Origin: Lethocerus indicus
Lineage: Eukaryota; Arthropoda; Insecta; Hemiptera; Belostomatidae
Direction: 5' to 3'
Assembly: GCA_019843655.1 (NCBI GenBank)
Contig: JACDQD010000105.1
Location: forward strand, 3,286,001-3,350,000
Length of the DNA: 64,000 bases
A model generated the notes under the pieces. That model saw nothing but the letters and a program-made list of their open reading frames with translations, made no database searches and had not been told where the DNA came from. Position 1 is the first letter of the stretch. The number at the start of each line of letters is the position of its first letter. Below are positions 25,601 through 38,600 of the stretch, piece by piece. The position numbers were made by a program, and so were the translations under genes.

Positions 25601-26809
25601 TCCTTTGAAATATATGCTTGCCACCGTGAAAATAGCGCACAGCGAAAGTTTCTTCCTTCAATGTGGGACGACTTATGCATATTTATTCCGCGGTGTGGAA
25701 GATTATGTATATATAAATCTCGAGTGTCCAACATTGTGCTACTTACAAAAGTAGCGTTCAGTTAGTGTCTACAAGTATTCGACGATTATTTATTAGTTAA
25801 TATATCCGATTAGTGGAATACATTACTATTACGCGTCCTGCACGAGCGGCGACATGGCTGTTGGATACACTCTAAAGAAATAACAAACTTACCACCATTT
25901 TTTTTGCTTTTATCTGTATTTTCAGTACATATTATATGAGTGATAATAAATGTGATAACTTTGTAACGCTGTAATACAATGTAAAAGGAATTAAAAATAA
26001 GGTTAACGGTGTTACTTTCCACTTCACATTTGGGGCCGTTAGTAATGAAAGAATTTTTAATGTTGATGTTGCGGAATGATGAATTATTTTTTCTCCCCTA
26101 ATTTTTGCCGAGCCAGGAAATAAATGTTCATTTAAATTAACATCTTTCCAAATAAATTTGGTGGAATAATAAAAATCGCAATTAGATTTTAATTGACCGG
26201 GATGAGTGATGTTGACTGACGGAAGAGTAAATTAGGATTAAGTAGGAGTAATTCAGCGCTAATTATTAAGGAGAGTTTAATTCAATTGTCCGGCTCTAAT
26301 GAACTTTTTTCGGATCCATTTGTTGTTTTATTTCGCACGTTGAATCTTAAATTTGGCTGGAGAATGTCGCTTGCTCGTTTGCCTATTTCTTGTTGAGGAC
26401 AATTTAAAGAGATCAATTTTCTCATCTCTTACATTTTCGCTCCGGCCCATCATTCGTAAGCTACGAACGCGCGCTGCTCTGTTGAGGGAATGATTTGAAA
26501 GCTTAACATATCATTCTGTGTGAACTCCATGTGCGATCTGGGAATGTGATCGATGTTCCATATTTCTTCGTCAATTATTCTGAGAATTGGCCGATAGCGC
26601 CTGTTCGGCGTTCGCTTAATTTTGTACTCTCAATGTTTGTTTGTCGCCCCTTCCCCCCGCCAGCGCCCCTGTTCCCGTATGTTAAATGTGCTTGAGTGTT
26701 GTTGTTACCGATGCATTTCTACATTCATTTTTTGGAAAGATAGTTGATATAGGCCCTATATGTCTAGACATTTCCCTGTGAATGTAAATCATGTTTTTTA
26801 AAATTTCAG
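22647..26809 (+). other. Intron sequence upstream of the candidate microexon
   Basis: No exon recognised. GC-rich patches occur at 23270-23590 and 25000-25600, the latter with C-rich runs (25219-25236, 25481-25495). 26030-26640 is AT-rich with many TAATTA-type homeodomain core motifs and looks like typical non-coding developmental-gene intron; this last point is an impression, not a test. Confidence 0.45.
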
Positions 26810-26839
26810 TCAGAGACGGATCCATCCGCATACTACAAG
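26810..26839 (+). CDS. Candidate 30-nt cassette microexon (SETDPSAYYK)
   Basis: A TTTCAG acceptor preceded by a T-rich run (26792-26809) is followed by 30 nt and a perfect GTAAGT donor at 26840. The 30 nt are a multiple of three and open in phase 0: S-E-T-D-P-S-A-Y-Y-K. The Rbp6 exon at 5375-5416 also ends in phase 0, and the family's next known exon (MVTRTKK..) starts in phase 0, so inclusion would add ten residues to the inter-RRM linker without shifting frame. I do not recall this peptide from any Musashi protein, so the support is splice-site quality and phase only. It could be a chance pseudo-exon, or an exon of a nested transcript. A second AG four bases further in would give a 26-nt exon and shift the frame. 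Confidence 0.4.
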
Positions 26840-29800
26840 GTAAGTAGAACAGATCCAGTCATATTATTTATTTGTATCTCGTCGCTGTGATCCATTCCTG
26901 TCCGAAATCCAATGCTTAGAACTACCGTACAATTTGCATAAAACCTGACAGTAAATCGTGCAATAAACTTCACATAAGTTATAACTTACTGACTTTCGGT
27001 AGGATCGCGTAATACTGTAAAAAAACCTGCTATTCCGGGATTTTTTCTGGCCTTTGATGATGGAACCAGTAAGAAGAGTTTTGAAATGAAAGGTTACAAG
27101 TTACAAATTACTTTATTTTCAATTAATGTACGTAGAATATCTAAAAACGATATACATGCATGCATTGCACGTATATAGACTTGATTACTGTGATACAAGC
27201 TACTTGAGTTGTGTACAATATTGGTATGATAATCGGGAAAATTTACAAAAAAAAACCCGAGGACTATAAATGAAAGGGTGAAAACCCTTCCAGTGGAGCC
27301 CACTCAGGTGTTTGATCCCAAACACAGGATAAAAATCCTTGAATAACCCTCGCCAACCGAGATTCTACCCACAGTATTAAGCGATCCCACCGGAAGTTCT
27401 TGTAGGATAATTCAAGTTCTGCTCGCGGAAACCTAGGTTTAATTATTCAAATAAATTAACTATAAGAAATAAGTTTTTTAAATTAATTTTAGAATTTGTA
27501 TTTTTCAAAACGTTTTACAAAATTAATATCGCTGACATTCAGTTTGTATTTTAATGAGACCAAAGCTTTTTTCCCCTGTCCATTATTCGTGATATGGATG
27601 CCGACGAATGAAATTATATTCTGCATGCAGATTTTTGTTAAATTATTGAGATTTTATGTTCTGTGGACGTTTCGAAAAGAAAAAACATTTATTCTCCGAC
27701 TGTAAACTATAAGTAGAATGGGTTGGGCGTGTTCCGCCTGCCTGCAATCGGAACTATCCTGAATTACGTGTTTGTCTGTGTAGAGATCCTTGGGGATTGG
27801 TGAGGGCTGGGGGGTGGCTTTGTCCTCCCTTAGTTGACTGCATACCCCCCCGCCCTTAGCCAACCAGCCGGCAGTTCCGCCCTCATTACAATGAGCCTTT
27901 AATTCCACACTAAATATGTCGCCTCCGGGGATTAGCGGAAGGCACAGCTGCAGATTATCGGAGTGGCTTAAACAAAGAAATTATCCCCCCCCCCTTTCCT
28001 CCCTTCTAGGACACTTTAAACTTGCCCTTTTGGATTTAGTCGGGGTCGCGGGATTCACCCCACCCCGGTGAGATTTATTCAGACCGGAACTGGTTAAGAA
28101 CAATTAAGTTTTAATTGCCCGAAATTAACACTTTTTTATGTGTACTCAAAATGTAACATTGAATGAATCTTTTGGAATTTGCGTCTATCCCAATCGTAAT
28201 TTTTAATTACGAGAAAATCGGGCATTAAAATATACACGTGTCCGAAACAATCCTCCCGAATTATTTACTTATTCAATTCAAATTCCGAAATAAAATCCCT
28301 CGTTGTAACACTTACATCTTTTATGCAGAAATACATCCCCATACATATACAGAAATATAATACATATACCCATACACCTTGTATGAAAGAATGAATCTAC
28401 TTCTGTGGAACATTGTGAAAATATGTTAAATGTTATTAAATGAATATGTTATCTACGAATTAGACTATAATGCCTCCAGTTCGTGGCGTTAAGTTTAAAA
28501 ACTGAAATAGGCGTATTCGGACAGGATGTTTATTTAATTAAAGCATTCAAAAAGTATCCTATTTAAGTATTAGTAATCCTAATTTTATTGCGGAATAATT
28601 TTAAATAGCGCCCTCAATAACCGGGATTTTCATAATTCGGCGCAGTAAAGTTTCTTCACTTAAAACTTCGTAGCGGTTTGGCCTTTAAAGGCCCAACTAT
28701 AAAGTTGTGCTGCAGGTAGGAGAGTTATTAAATTTCCACGTTTATTCTATGCGGGGTTGAAAAATAACAGCGGCGGTCGGGGGGTCGGGGGATGGTTAGA
28801 GACGGAGGAAGGGTTGAAATGATCGTCAAATCTGTGTTTTACCCGGCACCATTGATAGGCGGCAGGAGGCAATAATGGCGGCTAATTAAACGGAAAAAAA
28901 ACAGAAAACCCGGCCGTGGAATTTAATTAACATTTTTCCTTTTTTGTTTTAGAAAAACCGAATGAATTAAAAATACCCCTCCGCCCGTCGCCGGTTTAAT
29001 CCTTGCGCAGGTGGGAAAATTTCAGCGCTAAAGAATAGGACCTGGAGCAGAATAAAAGGGATTTTCCCTGACCCCACTGGTAGGGAGGAAGGGTTTATTT
29101 ACAATTTAGAAGGTTGACAATAAGGTTTGTTTAATTAGCTCGCAGGCTTCGTTGCCCCTTTTTGTGCCACTGAACATGTAGTTAAATTAGAAGCTATAAT
29201 TAAGACGGAAAAGGAATAATGTATATTCTTCGTGAAAGACGTAGGACGAAATAAAAACTAGAATTCGTTTAAAACTAATTCTGTTTCTAGAGATTCTTCT
29301 CTAAAAGAAAGTTATAGTTTTTACAGCGCAAACAGTTTAACTTATAGGGCAATAATAATCGATTATTCACTAGTAAACACGTTTTTTATACTATAAAGGA
29401 TTAATTTATCTTAAGGTAACTTTGTTCATTACTTAGCGTAATAACATTTCGTTACCTCACCAAATTCTGTCGTCTATTCCGATGACGTTACCAATTTTTA
29501 ACTCAATTTAAATAGCGTATGTTCGAAATAGTACACATTTTCAGTACACATCATAACTTCATTCCGTTGAGTGTATCAGTTTTTTTACTGTCACCACTCG
29601 TTTAATCAGTTACAGATTCGGAGTAAAATTGAATCCGAATCGGCGGTGTTATTTCTTTTTCGATTTTCCTTTACCCGGAACCCGCTCTCACCGTTAATGT
29701 TTATGTTAATTAAAAAGGCCGGTGTTAATTAAAAATTTAATCAGGAAGTTTTCCAGTATTCACGTTCAGCAACACGAACGTCGTCTGCGTTTAAAGCTTA

Positions 29801-32800
29801 AGGTGCCGTATCAGTTTCCAACATCTGTCTGGTCACAAATTCGGAGAGGAAATTTATACCTATTTTTGTACTTGCTGTGGCGATGTTGACAGCAGGCTAC
29901 AATTATAATGTCCAGTTTACAACTTGGTTTAAATAAGAAGTTTGAATCGTGTTCGGATTGGTAAACCGCCTCGCCTCGTTATTTCACCCCCGCTCATTTT
30001 GACCGATCCGTCCGAAATGCGGGTTGCAGTGTGTTTGTTTTCAGTTTGAGGGTTTGGATTCGGTTGTGGGGGGTTGGTTGGGGGTTGGTCGGGGGTGGTT
30101 GTTGTAGTGACGATATTGGGATCTTATTGGCCGGATCAGCGTTGGTCACATCGCTCAACAGCTCACTGCTACCGCCGTCCTAATTTCCCTCGTCCAGTAT
30201 CCGAGCCTCTGTTTTATAGGACACAAGTCCTGTAGCGACTGCTTTCGGCATTGACGGAGGGCTTAAAGTTTTATTCCTAAAATATGCATTTTATTGAACT
30301 TAAATCGAGATTTTCGTCCGCCATAAGCGCCCCGCCTACTGCATTTTATTCACTTATGCCAGACAGGTTTCGGCTTTTAGTTACGGTCGGTAGCGCTCTT
30401 TTAATAAGGCTGGCTGTCACTCGGATATTTTTGTATTATGCCACTATTTTGAAACAGTTTTATCTTTTTCTGAAGTTCGCGCCCCATTAAACGAGCTCCC
30501 TTTGGAACCTATCGATTTTGTATGCTGTACAGGTGTAATAATATTTAGGCGGCCACTGCTAGTGACGTTGAAGTCCCCCCCTCGCCCTCAATTGATACTC
30601 GCTCGACTCTATAGTAGGGGCTGGTATACATCTGTTCATTCACACGGTGTAGAGTGTACACTCTTTGTTCCTCGGCCCGCGCCGTTATGTAATTAACGTC
30701 TAATTGGTAATTCGGGAGATGTATACGTGTCAGAGGCACGAATTACGTAAACGAGGCGCCGGTCGGTCGGCTACAACTTCTCCTTGAGATGTTCCTTCGC
30801 TAATTCCGTAGGCCTAAATGTAAATTATCATTACCTATGGCTGATCATACATCATGAATCCGAGAAGCTCGATAACGCATACATTTCAACACTTAGCCTT
30901 TACGAAATATGATTGTTAAATACTCATAATTTCGACAATTTTTGGTCCGAATGTGTACGAATATAGCGGACTGCGCTTTTCAGCGAAGAGGGCGATTAAA
31001 TTAATTTATGTTTTAAAATAAAAACTGAGATTGAACAAAATAGCTGTCGACAACGTAGTAATGATGGGGCTTAATTTTAGTAAATCGTATGGAAATTACG
31101 ATTTGCTTTTGAAATTACTGTATTCCGATAGTATAATCCTTCGCCCGGTATAGCAGCACACCTGTCTTTCCGTTACAAGGCAGGTATATGAGCTCTGCCG
31201 AGGCCCCCCCCCCCCGTGTCGCCTTCCCCCCCGCCTTTTCGGAAAACAATCGCGGGCGTCGGCACGCGTTCGGATTTCCAGATAAAGGCAAGTTATTGGA
31301 ACCCACCCCCTTCCTCTAGGCAAATGTAAACCCTGTCCGTTGGGGCGTACATCAAGAAAGAGAGAGAAGAGAGAGAGTTGAGATTGCTACAAAAGAAAAC
31401 TCAAGGAGAAGAAGCGGTTGTTCCTCCTTTTCTCCTCGTCCTCTCCCAACGTCGGAATAAGTAAAAGGATATTGGGCTGGGAGGAGTGTTCGGCAATATC
31501 CTGGACCTCCTGGAACACACTTCGGTCCTGGTGAAACTAAAAATCCCGTATGTATTGGACAGTGGGTCAAACATTGCCGCGGGGGCCCGCCTACCCCCCT
31601 TTTCCTCCCCCGCCGGTAAAATATCCGCTCCTTTGATATTAATTTTGTTCCCAGACGCCGGGACACGATATAGAGACGCCAAGTGGGGGGGCCTTTGAAA
31701 AAGTTGCGCGGGGGGGGCTTCATTCTGGCGAAGCAGAATTGCTTGTTAGTTTATTCATGAGACCGGGGGACTCTTTCTTTTCTTGCCCCACCGTGCTGGA
31801 CGTCGTCTCCTCCTCCGCCTGCTCCGCCCCCCCCCAAAACCGAATATACATTCGGCCCTCGTTTCTTTTTCCATCAAAGCCCCGTTATCTCGAGCCCCTT
31901 TAAAGCCCTCCAAATGTCCCGGGCCACCCCCACAGGAACACCCCACGTTTTAAGTCTTTAACAGTGAAATGCTCCCTTAAACGCCGAGTGAGGGACCTGC
32001 CGCCTGGACGAGTTGTCCTGCGGCTGGGTCCTCGCTAATTATCTAATTAACTTAAGGACTTTCCATCGTCATAAAGGAAAATGTGTGGACTCGCGTGTTT
32101 ATCTGATTACAGAAGAATTGTGTTAGCGGTAGGGCTCGCTCGAACTGAAGGGTATTTGAAAGGGAAGCCACGACCGACCGCAATATATAGATATAACTCT
32201 GTTATCCTTTAAACTAAAACGGGGAAGGGCATTCTTGCTCTCGGCTACATTACCTACAGAGAACTGTGGTATTCGCTCTGGACCTAATACTTATTATAAT
32301 TCAAAGCCCATATACAGGCGGGCCAATACCATGTGTGGAAGTTCATATATTTAAAGGGTTATATAGGGCTTTTTTGATGTTCAAATTTACGCTCGCCAAA
32401 GAGGTAAATTTCGACTAAAAGGTAAACTTCGACTGACAGACCCCAGATGATTACACCAAACCCGCGATATAAACCTTTGAACTCAATTACTATTCCTTTC
32501 AAGATCGGTATAAACTTTAGCTTCCTTGCGAAGTCATATCGATAGTGAAATTGATATTGAGGTTTGAATTGTCCTAGTACCGATTTCTCCCACTTTTGCA
32601 AGAAACTATAGACAGATTTTAATCTGTGACTTGTGGGCTTGAATGCCCAGTTGGGAAAATAGACTAATTCAATGCAGTCGTGAGGTCAGTTTAGGTTTGA
32701 CCGGGGGGTCAAAATGGTTGGTTTTAATTTGAAAATAAAATCTATATTTTCCTCGCATCTAGATTCGGATATTGCCGCCGAAAGGAATGCCCGGCTTAAT

Positions 32801-33637
32801 TAAAAAAAATATTTCCTCGGCTTAGCTTAGTGTTTTATTTTCGAAATTCCTTCACAAAGGGGGAGGGGGCCCCAGTTTGTTTCGGAAATTCTTCAATCCA
32901 CCGCTTGTACGATAAATAACTTAACTACGCTGTGTCCCTTCCTTCTTGGAAATCGTTTCGGTTCCCGGAAACGTCTCGCGGCCTCTTCGGCATTGGTTTT
33001 ATCGTGAATTATTGGGGGTATCGTATTTTAATGGTGTGTGTTTTGTTCGCCGCGGGGTGTGCGAGGCAGCCCTACCTCTGACCTAATCGATTCGTTCAGG
33101 TGGAAATAGTGGATGGGGCGGAGTCGGGATCGCAACGCTGAATTGACTGCCAATAGTGAGTTTTTAGAAGTTACCCCTCCCGGATTCTGCGAAAACGTTT
33201 CGCCCCCATCGGAAAATTCAGCGACTGGCGAACCGTCGATCCGTCAACAGATATAAGGATATGAAATCTTTCTGATAACGCAGATTTATTATCTTCAAAC
33301 CTCGTACAAAATGTAGTAAACGGTAAATGTAATCGACGCAGAAAATTCGCCTCGATTCTGTCGAGATTTTTAATTAATAATCGACAAGCTTTTAGACTTC
33401 CGATCCGCTTTTGGCCGAAATTTCTTTGGCTCAGTGGGGAATTAAATAAAATTTTTGCTAATGTTTTAAGGGTAGTAGTAGAGTGTTTAACCGATGAGTC
33501 TGACCGCCTACTTAATTTTTAAGGCCGCCACTCTTTTAGAGCAATTAACGCAAATAACTTTCCGCCTAGGTGCTTGGAAACAATGCCGGTTTTTTCGTTC
33601 TTCCAGGGGTTAGAATAATGTAAATTTGACGTTCTCC
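26840..33637 (+). other. Intron sequence downstream of the candidate microexon
   Basis: Contains the hairpin cluster at 27258-27352, a G-rich stretch at 30067-30099, C-runs at 31204-31216 and 31829-31837, and otherwise AT-rich DNA. No coding similarity recognised. Confidence 0.5.
27258..27352. other. Cluster of four perfect hairpins enclosed by a 5-bp stem
   Basis: In order: AAGGGT-GAAA-ACCCTT (27274-27289), AGTGG-AGC-CCACT (27292-27304), GTGTTTG-ATCC-CAAACAC (27308-27325) and AGGAT-AAAA-ATCCT (27326-27339). CGAGG at 27258-27262 can pair with CCTCG at 27348-27352 and close the set. The layout is cloverleaf-like, but loop sizes do not fit a tRNA. It may be a decayed SINE (TTTGATCCC resembles a B box) or a structured RNA. 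No promoter or transcript boundary was identified. Confidence 0.5.
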
Positions 33638-33762
33638 ATTCTCCTCTCGTTGGTTTGGTCTTTTGCTAGACCGGTTTCGGCTGCTCTGACAAGAAGAAAC
33701 TGACTAACGTTGTCGTCATCACTCTTGACGCGTGTCGGTAAATATTTGGGCAACCTCATTGT
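33638..33762 (-). mobile_element. Foldback element copy 4, diverged arm fragment
   Basis: Contains CTCCTCTCGTTGGTTTGGTC, TTTTGCTAGACCGGTTTCGG, ACTAACGTTGTCG, and a degraded TTTGGGCAACCTCATTG. These match the left arm of the 40-kb copy, with several small changes. It is a lone half-arm, so both inner and outer parts have been lost. Confidence 0.7.
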
Positions 33763-35256
33763 TGCCGGTCTATTTAGCGGACTCGAATGAAAACGAGCTT
33801 ATATTTGTGTAATATAAGGCGTGTTGAAGCTGCGGTAGGGCGAGCGGGGGGGGAGGTAGGGATGGCTCAATGTGGCCGCGGCCATATTTTGTCGACGGAG
33901 GAGTTGCCCAACGGAGCCTGTCTAATTGGAGCGATGGCCTGGAAATTTTCTCTGCGGCGTCCCAACCCCCTCAACCGCCCCCTCACCCTCTATAGCAAAT
34001 ATGAAGCGGTAAAGCTTAATGTCCGATAGCGTTACGTATATATATACATCCCTCTCCGCCTCCCTTCTGCATAAATCCCAGCAGCCCGTTCCTCTATCCT
34101 GGATTCTTTCCTACGGAATTATTCTTTTATGCTCGCAATCGTGAAATTTACTTTCCTCGACGGTGAGAAAGTGTTGTTCGGATAACGAATCATGTATTTT
34201 CATTCCCTCCACCCCCCAGAGCTCCTAGCGTTTACACGCGGGGGCGTTCTCGAAATCCGATTATGCCGAGCGAGCTGTGTTTACAACATTTTTGACTATA
34301 TTCTTCGCTCGAAAAATATTCGTAGATTAAACTTTCTCGTTTTCCTTGGATTAGTTCGGGGAGGAACGTATTGGAAATTCGATCTGTAAGGTGTTAGAAA
34401 TAAAGGATAAATTTTAGGAGGACTATATAAATGTCGAGCCAAATAACACATCCGCATACAAAAGTTGTAACATAACATTTTCTAATGCTGTGTTCCGCTA
34501 GAAGTAATTTAATTATTTTCGGTCCCGATTTACTTGAATTCTAGTTTTAATAAGGAAAATTTAGCATAGGAGAAAGGCGTTTGTAACGATTTTGTTAATA
34601 GTGTTGCATAAAATATTGTCTGTTGTATGCAGTCTTGGGCTAATGATTTTGCGTCGGTTGAATTTTAACAGGGCTCCTCTCTGTTCGTTATTGCCCCGAC
34701 AACCGTGTTGTCAGCGCTGAGCACGAGCCGAGGAGGGATTTTTAAGTTACCGACGTCTGAAAAAGGGGCCGAGAGCGTGCGTGTGTAAGGGGCTGGTGAC
34801 GTACGGGGGTTGAGGTCGGGACGAGGCCGGGATGAGGGCGAGGGGGTGGCTGCGCTTGACAGTTTATTTTAACGCGTGATGCCATCTTGGGTTTCTTCCT
34901 CCGGAGGGATACCCCCCTCGCTACCCTAATAGCTTGTAATTCTGCTCCCGGCACGACAGTTTTATACTTTGTACACGTTCGCGAATGGTAATGGAGACAA
35001 AAAGTGATAACTGGGGACTGGGGAGATTTGTCTTATCTCTTCGCCTCCAGTATAGAGTCGTTACATTTCTATTACAATAGGCGCAATTACTACTCTTATT
35101 TAACCACTTTAAATAGCATATAAGACGCGCCCAATAATTTTGAATAACAGCTTATAATTAAAACAAATTAATCAAACAAATCTTAATTTCTTAAGCTCAA
35201 ATCTATTATTTTATTTTATTTTCTGGTCGTTATTTAATATTCTATCATAGATTTGT
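33763..35256 (+). other. Intron sequence between foldback copies 4 and 5
   Basis: Nothing recognised beyond a GC-rich patch at 33820-34000 and another at 34740-34950. Confidence 0.5.
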
Positions 35257-35632
35257 TCACACACACACAAAACACAATCACACATAGCAACCCCTCGAAA
35301 AACTAGTTTGAATACCTTTGTGGTTTGTGGTCTGCGAGGGGTTGAATACCGTAGATTTCGTATGTTTCTAACTTCTCTCGCTGGTTTGGTCTTTTGCTAG
35401 AACGGTTTCGGCTGCTCGCCATCTTCATTAGCAGTGTTAGTCACTTCTGGGACGTTAATTGTTATTTGGGCATCCTCACTGCACTGTCACTGTCACTTGT
35501 ACTGTAAGGCGCTAATACTAAAATGTAAGACATACCGTTGTAGCGGGTTAGTATTAGGTGCGCCGTACTATTGAAAATAGTAGTGCATTAAGCTCAATAC
35601 ACTACGCGTTTTAATAGTCTTAAAATTAAAAA
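35257..35632 (-). mobile_element. Foldback element copy 5, one arm plus part of the centre
   Basis: Starts in a CA-rich outer end (CACACACACAAAACACAATC) and continues through AGCAACCCCTCG, ACTAGTTTGAATACCTTTG, TGGTCTGCGAGGGGTTG, the GTAGATTTCG module, TTTTGCTAGAACGGTTTCGG, GGGCATCCTCACTGCACTG, and GTGCGCCGTACTATTG-type sequence into the centre, where it stops at AAAATTAAAAAAAGG. It shows the outer sequence missing from the left side of the 40-kb copy and so defines the full arm length of over 300 bp. Confidence 0.88.
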
Positions 35633-38600
35633 AAGGTATGTTAAACTAATATTCTATCAGTTTTTAATTCTCAAAAATATTTTTTTCGTTTTTATATTTT
35701 CTAAATTCTGTTAGAATATGATTGACCGTCATTCTATATTTTTCGCAAACTGGTTGCTGTCTCAATTATGTTCTTCTCCGCTTTGTGAAAATTGTCGTTG
35801 AGCACACTTATTTTTAATCGATTTGAATGCTAAAAAAATACCGTTTTAATACCGAATTCGTACTGAACGCTAACGTTTGTCCATCAAAGAAAAAAATGAG
35901 ATTATTCTGAGCCGGATGAAATGTCACAAATCAACATTTTTTACGCATCCGGATAATCTCTACAGAGAGACTATCTTTTTCCGGCTTAATTATTCTTTTA
36001 TATTTCAAATCAATCGTGCCGTATGTATTATTCGCAGTATTACTTATTCGTCCTGGACGGCTCACTCTTTTATAATGTCGGCTGTCATCGCTCCATCCAT
36101 CGGCTATCCGCCGGCGTGCGGGGGTTGTGGTAGGGGGAGAGGGATGATTTTTTCTTTACCCCCCTCATATATCTCCGTTGGCTTTCCGCTTCCTCGTTTA
36201 TCTGTTTTCCCGTAAGATCAACGATAAAAGGCCGCTGATAAATTGACCGGAATCAATGTAAAAAATGTATCTGTTGTCGACAACGACGGTTGTTGGGTAA
36301 AATTGGATGTTGTTGATCTCCTTCCGCTTCTTCCGATCGGTGTAACAATAGGCCTCTCTAGCGGCAATGTATCATTCAAGCCATGTAAACAGATAAACCG
36401 GGGCCTAGTTTCCTTTCATTATTTCTGTAATAGGAGGCACTTAGGCTACCATAAAAATACGTTCAACACGGCATCGTTTGTAGCCCTACGGAATATTTGT
36501 CTGCACACCAACTTAGGCTTGTAAATTTTTGTTACTGTGTAATTTTGTAATAGGTGATTCGGATTACGATGATGTCAGTTACACGGCAAATTTTGTTTAC
36601 CAGCGCTGTCGAACGATATGCAATTCGGTAGGAGGGAAATTTTGCGAAAAGTTCCCGGTGAAATTTCAAAAAGTCCATCGGTTACTAATCCGACAGTAAA
36701 TAAATTGGCGGCCGATAACCGAACTTTCGAGCCGATTATTGCCCATAAATTTGAACTTCCGCAACGTCGTTCGATCGCGATTGGGGGGTCGTAACGCAAT
36801 TGAAAATTCGGGCTCCGGCGAAATTAGTTTTCTCGGGGGAAAAAAAAAATAAAATATCATCCGCGGGTCGTAAAAGTCGTGTCGAATTACAGACCGTTCT
36901 CGGGATCGCGTCGTCCCCAAGGGGGGGGGGCGAAGGGCTTGAACGGCCGAATAAAAAATAACAGGAACAAAAAACATATAACAAAAAGCCGTAGTCGGTT
37001 CATTGTCCGAAAACCTTTTAATTTATACCCGGGCGCTGTTGAGTTTGCCTAGGGCGAGGGGGCGGGGGCGCATTCGGGGACATTCCTCAAAACGCGGCAA
37101 CGATTTATTACGCCCGTGAAAAAAAAATGTCGGCTGAAAAGACCGGCCATCACGTTGCTACGACCGGTCGGACAATTACGGAAACCACATTGGGGCTTTT
37201 ATTCGATCGATTACCGCCGAGTTATGACCAAAATTTATGTTATATTCTGGAAATTAAATTTATCGACAGCTAATTCAGAGGGTAGTTTAATTTACGTAGG
37301 GGGTAGCTCGCCCGGGAACCGCCCCCTTCCACGTGTATATTTATTACGCAGTACTCAAACCTGATACGATTCCAATTTTTCTATTTAATTACCGGCAACA
37401 TTTCACTGGGCTCGGTGAATGTTCCTTATTGAACAGTGCCGTTACATTACTTTGGAGGTGCGCGAATTATATGTGGATGTACCACTAAAAGTTGTGCCGC
37501 CGGCGGACGAGAAAATATAAAAGCTCCCCGTAAAGTTGGCAGAGCTAACGGTTCCATTTGACTTAGAAGTTATGGAAAACCGATAATTCGATTTAAATGA
37601 AACGGCCCGGCCATTTTGCTCACGGCCCTAAAGCCCGATGGAAATAACCCGTTTGTTTCAAAATATCTAGATTCCAGCGTTAAATGTAGTACCGCGCGGA
37701 AATGTGAAAGGAAAGAAGAAAAATGCGGGAGGCTTAAGTTTATCGTTAGGGAAATAAAAACGGGAAATAAAAACCGCTATCGGATTGAATAAACAGTCGT
37801 AATAACGGGCGCTGACTATCAACAACCCTAATAAACATAACATTGCCTAGTAAAAACCACGTGCTGGAACGCGTTGATACCTACTGCTGATAAGAGCGAA
37901 GCGATTGTCGTTCGAAATGCGGACATTAGTGGCCTACTAAGTCGTCTATTCGCTACAAAACATTAATGCGTACAACTTTTATTTACAAAGCTGTCATTTA
38001 CGTTGTCCGCGGAATGACTTTGTTCATGTTTTAATGAATATAAACACTAAATCGCAAAATGTGACATATTAATAAGAACCCAGAGCTTAAGTTGACTCTC
38101 ACTTCAAAACGCTCGAATATTTTACATTTTACGTTCCACATATTTCTTTTAGTGCACTTGGCGTCCTTAACACCGCTCTGGGCTTTATTGTTTTTATCCC
38201 AATACGTGGATCTGGCCGTTGTTTAATTGTTATTTCGACGGTTCAATACTGACTGATTCGATATCGCGAACGGGGGGATATTTCCCGCCGTATTTGTATG
38301 TTGTTGTCCTCCATCGTATTGTACCGATTGGTGCTTTATTGGAGGCTTGACGGTGGGGGCGGTAAAACGTTGGGAAGTTAATGTTTGGATTGTAAACAAA
38401 GGGCGGACTACTGTCCGAGCCTGCTGCGTCCGCCCGCCTATAGGAGGACTTCAATTATTGCACACTACACCAATGGAACCTCTCTCTCTCTCTCTCCCTC
38501 CCTCCCTCCCTCCCTCCCTCCTCTCTCTCTCTCTCTCTATTTCCCTGCCACCACTAACCACTGCAAACTTAGCACTCAAGCCTCGTCCACTTAAGCTCAA

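Noticed and set aside
35877..36524. Two neighbouring plus-strand frames of 112 and 93 codons
   Set aside because: No similarity recognised and different frames; lengths are reachable by chance in 64 kb.
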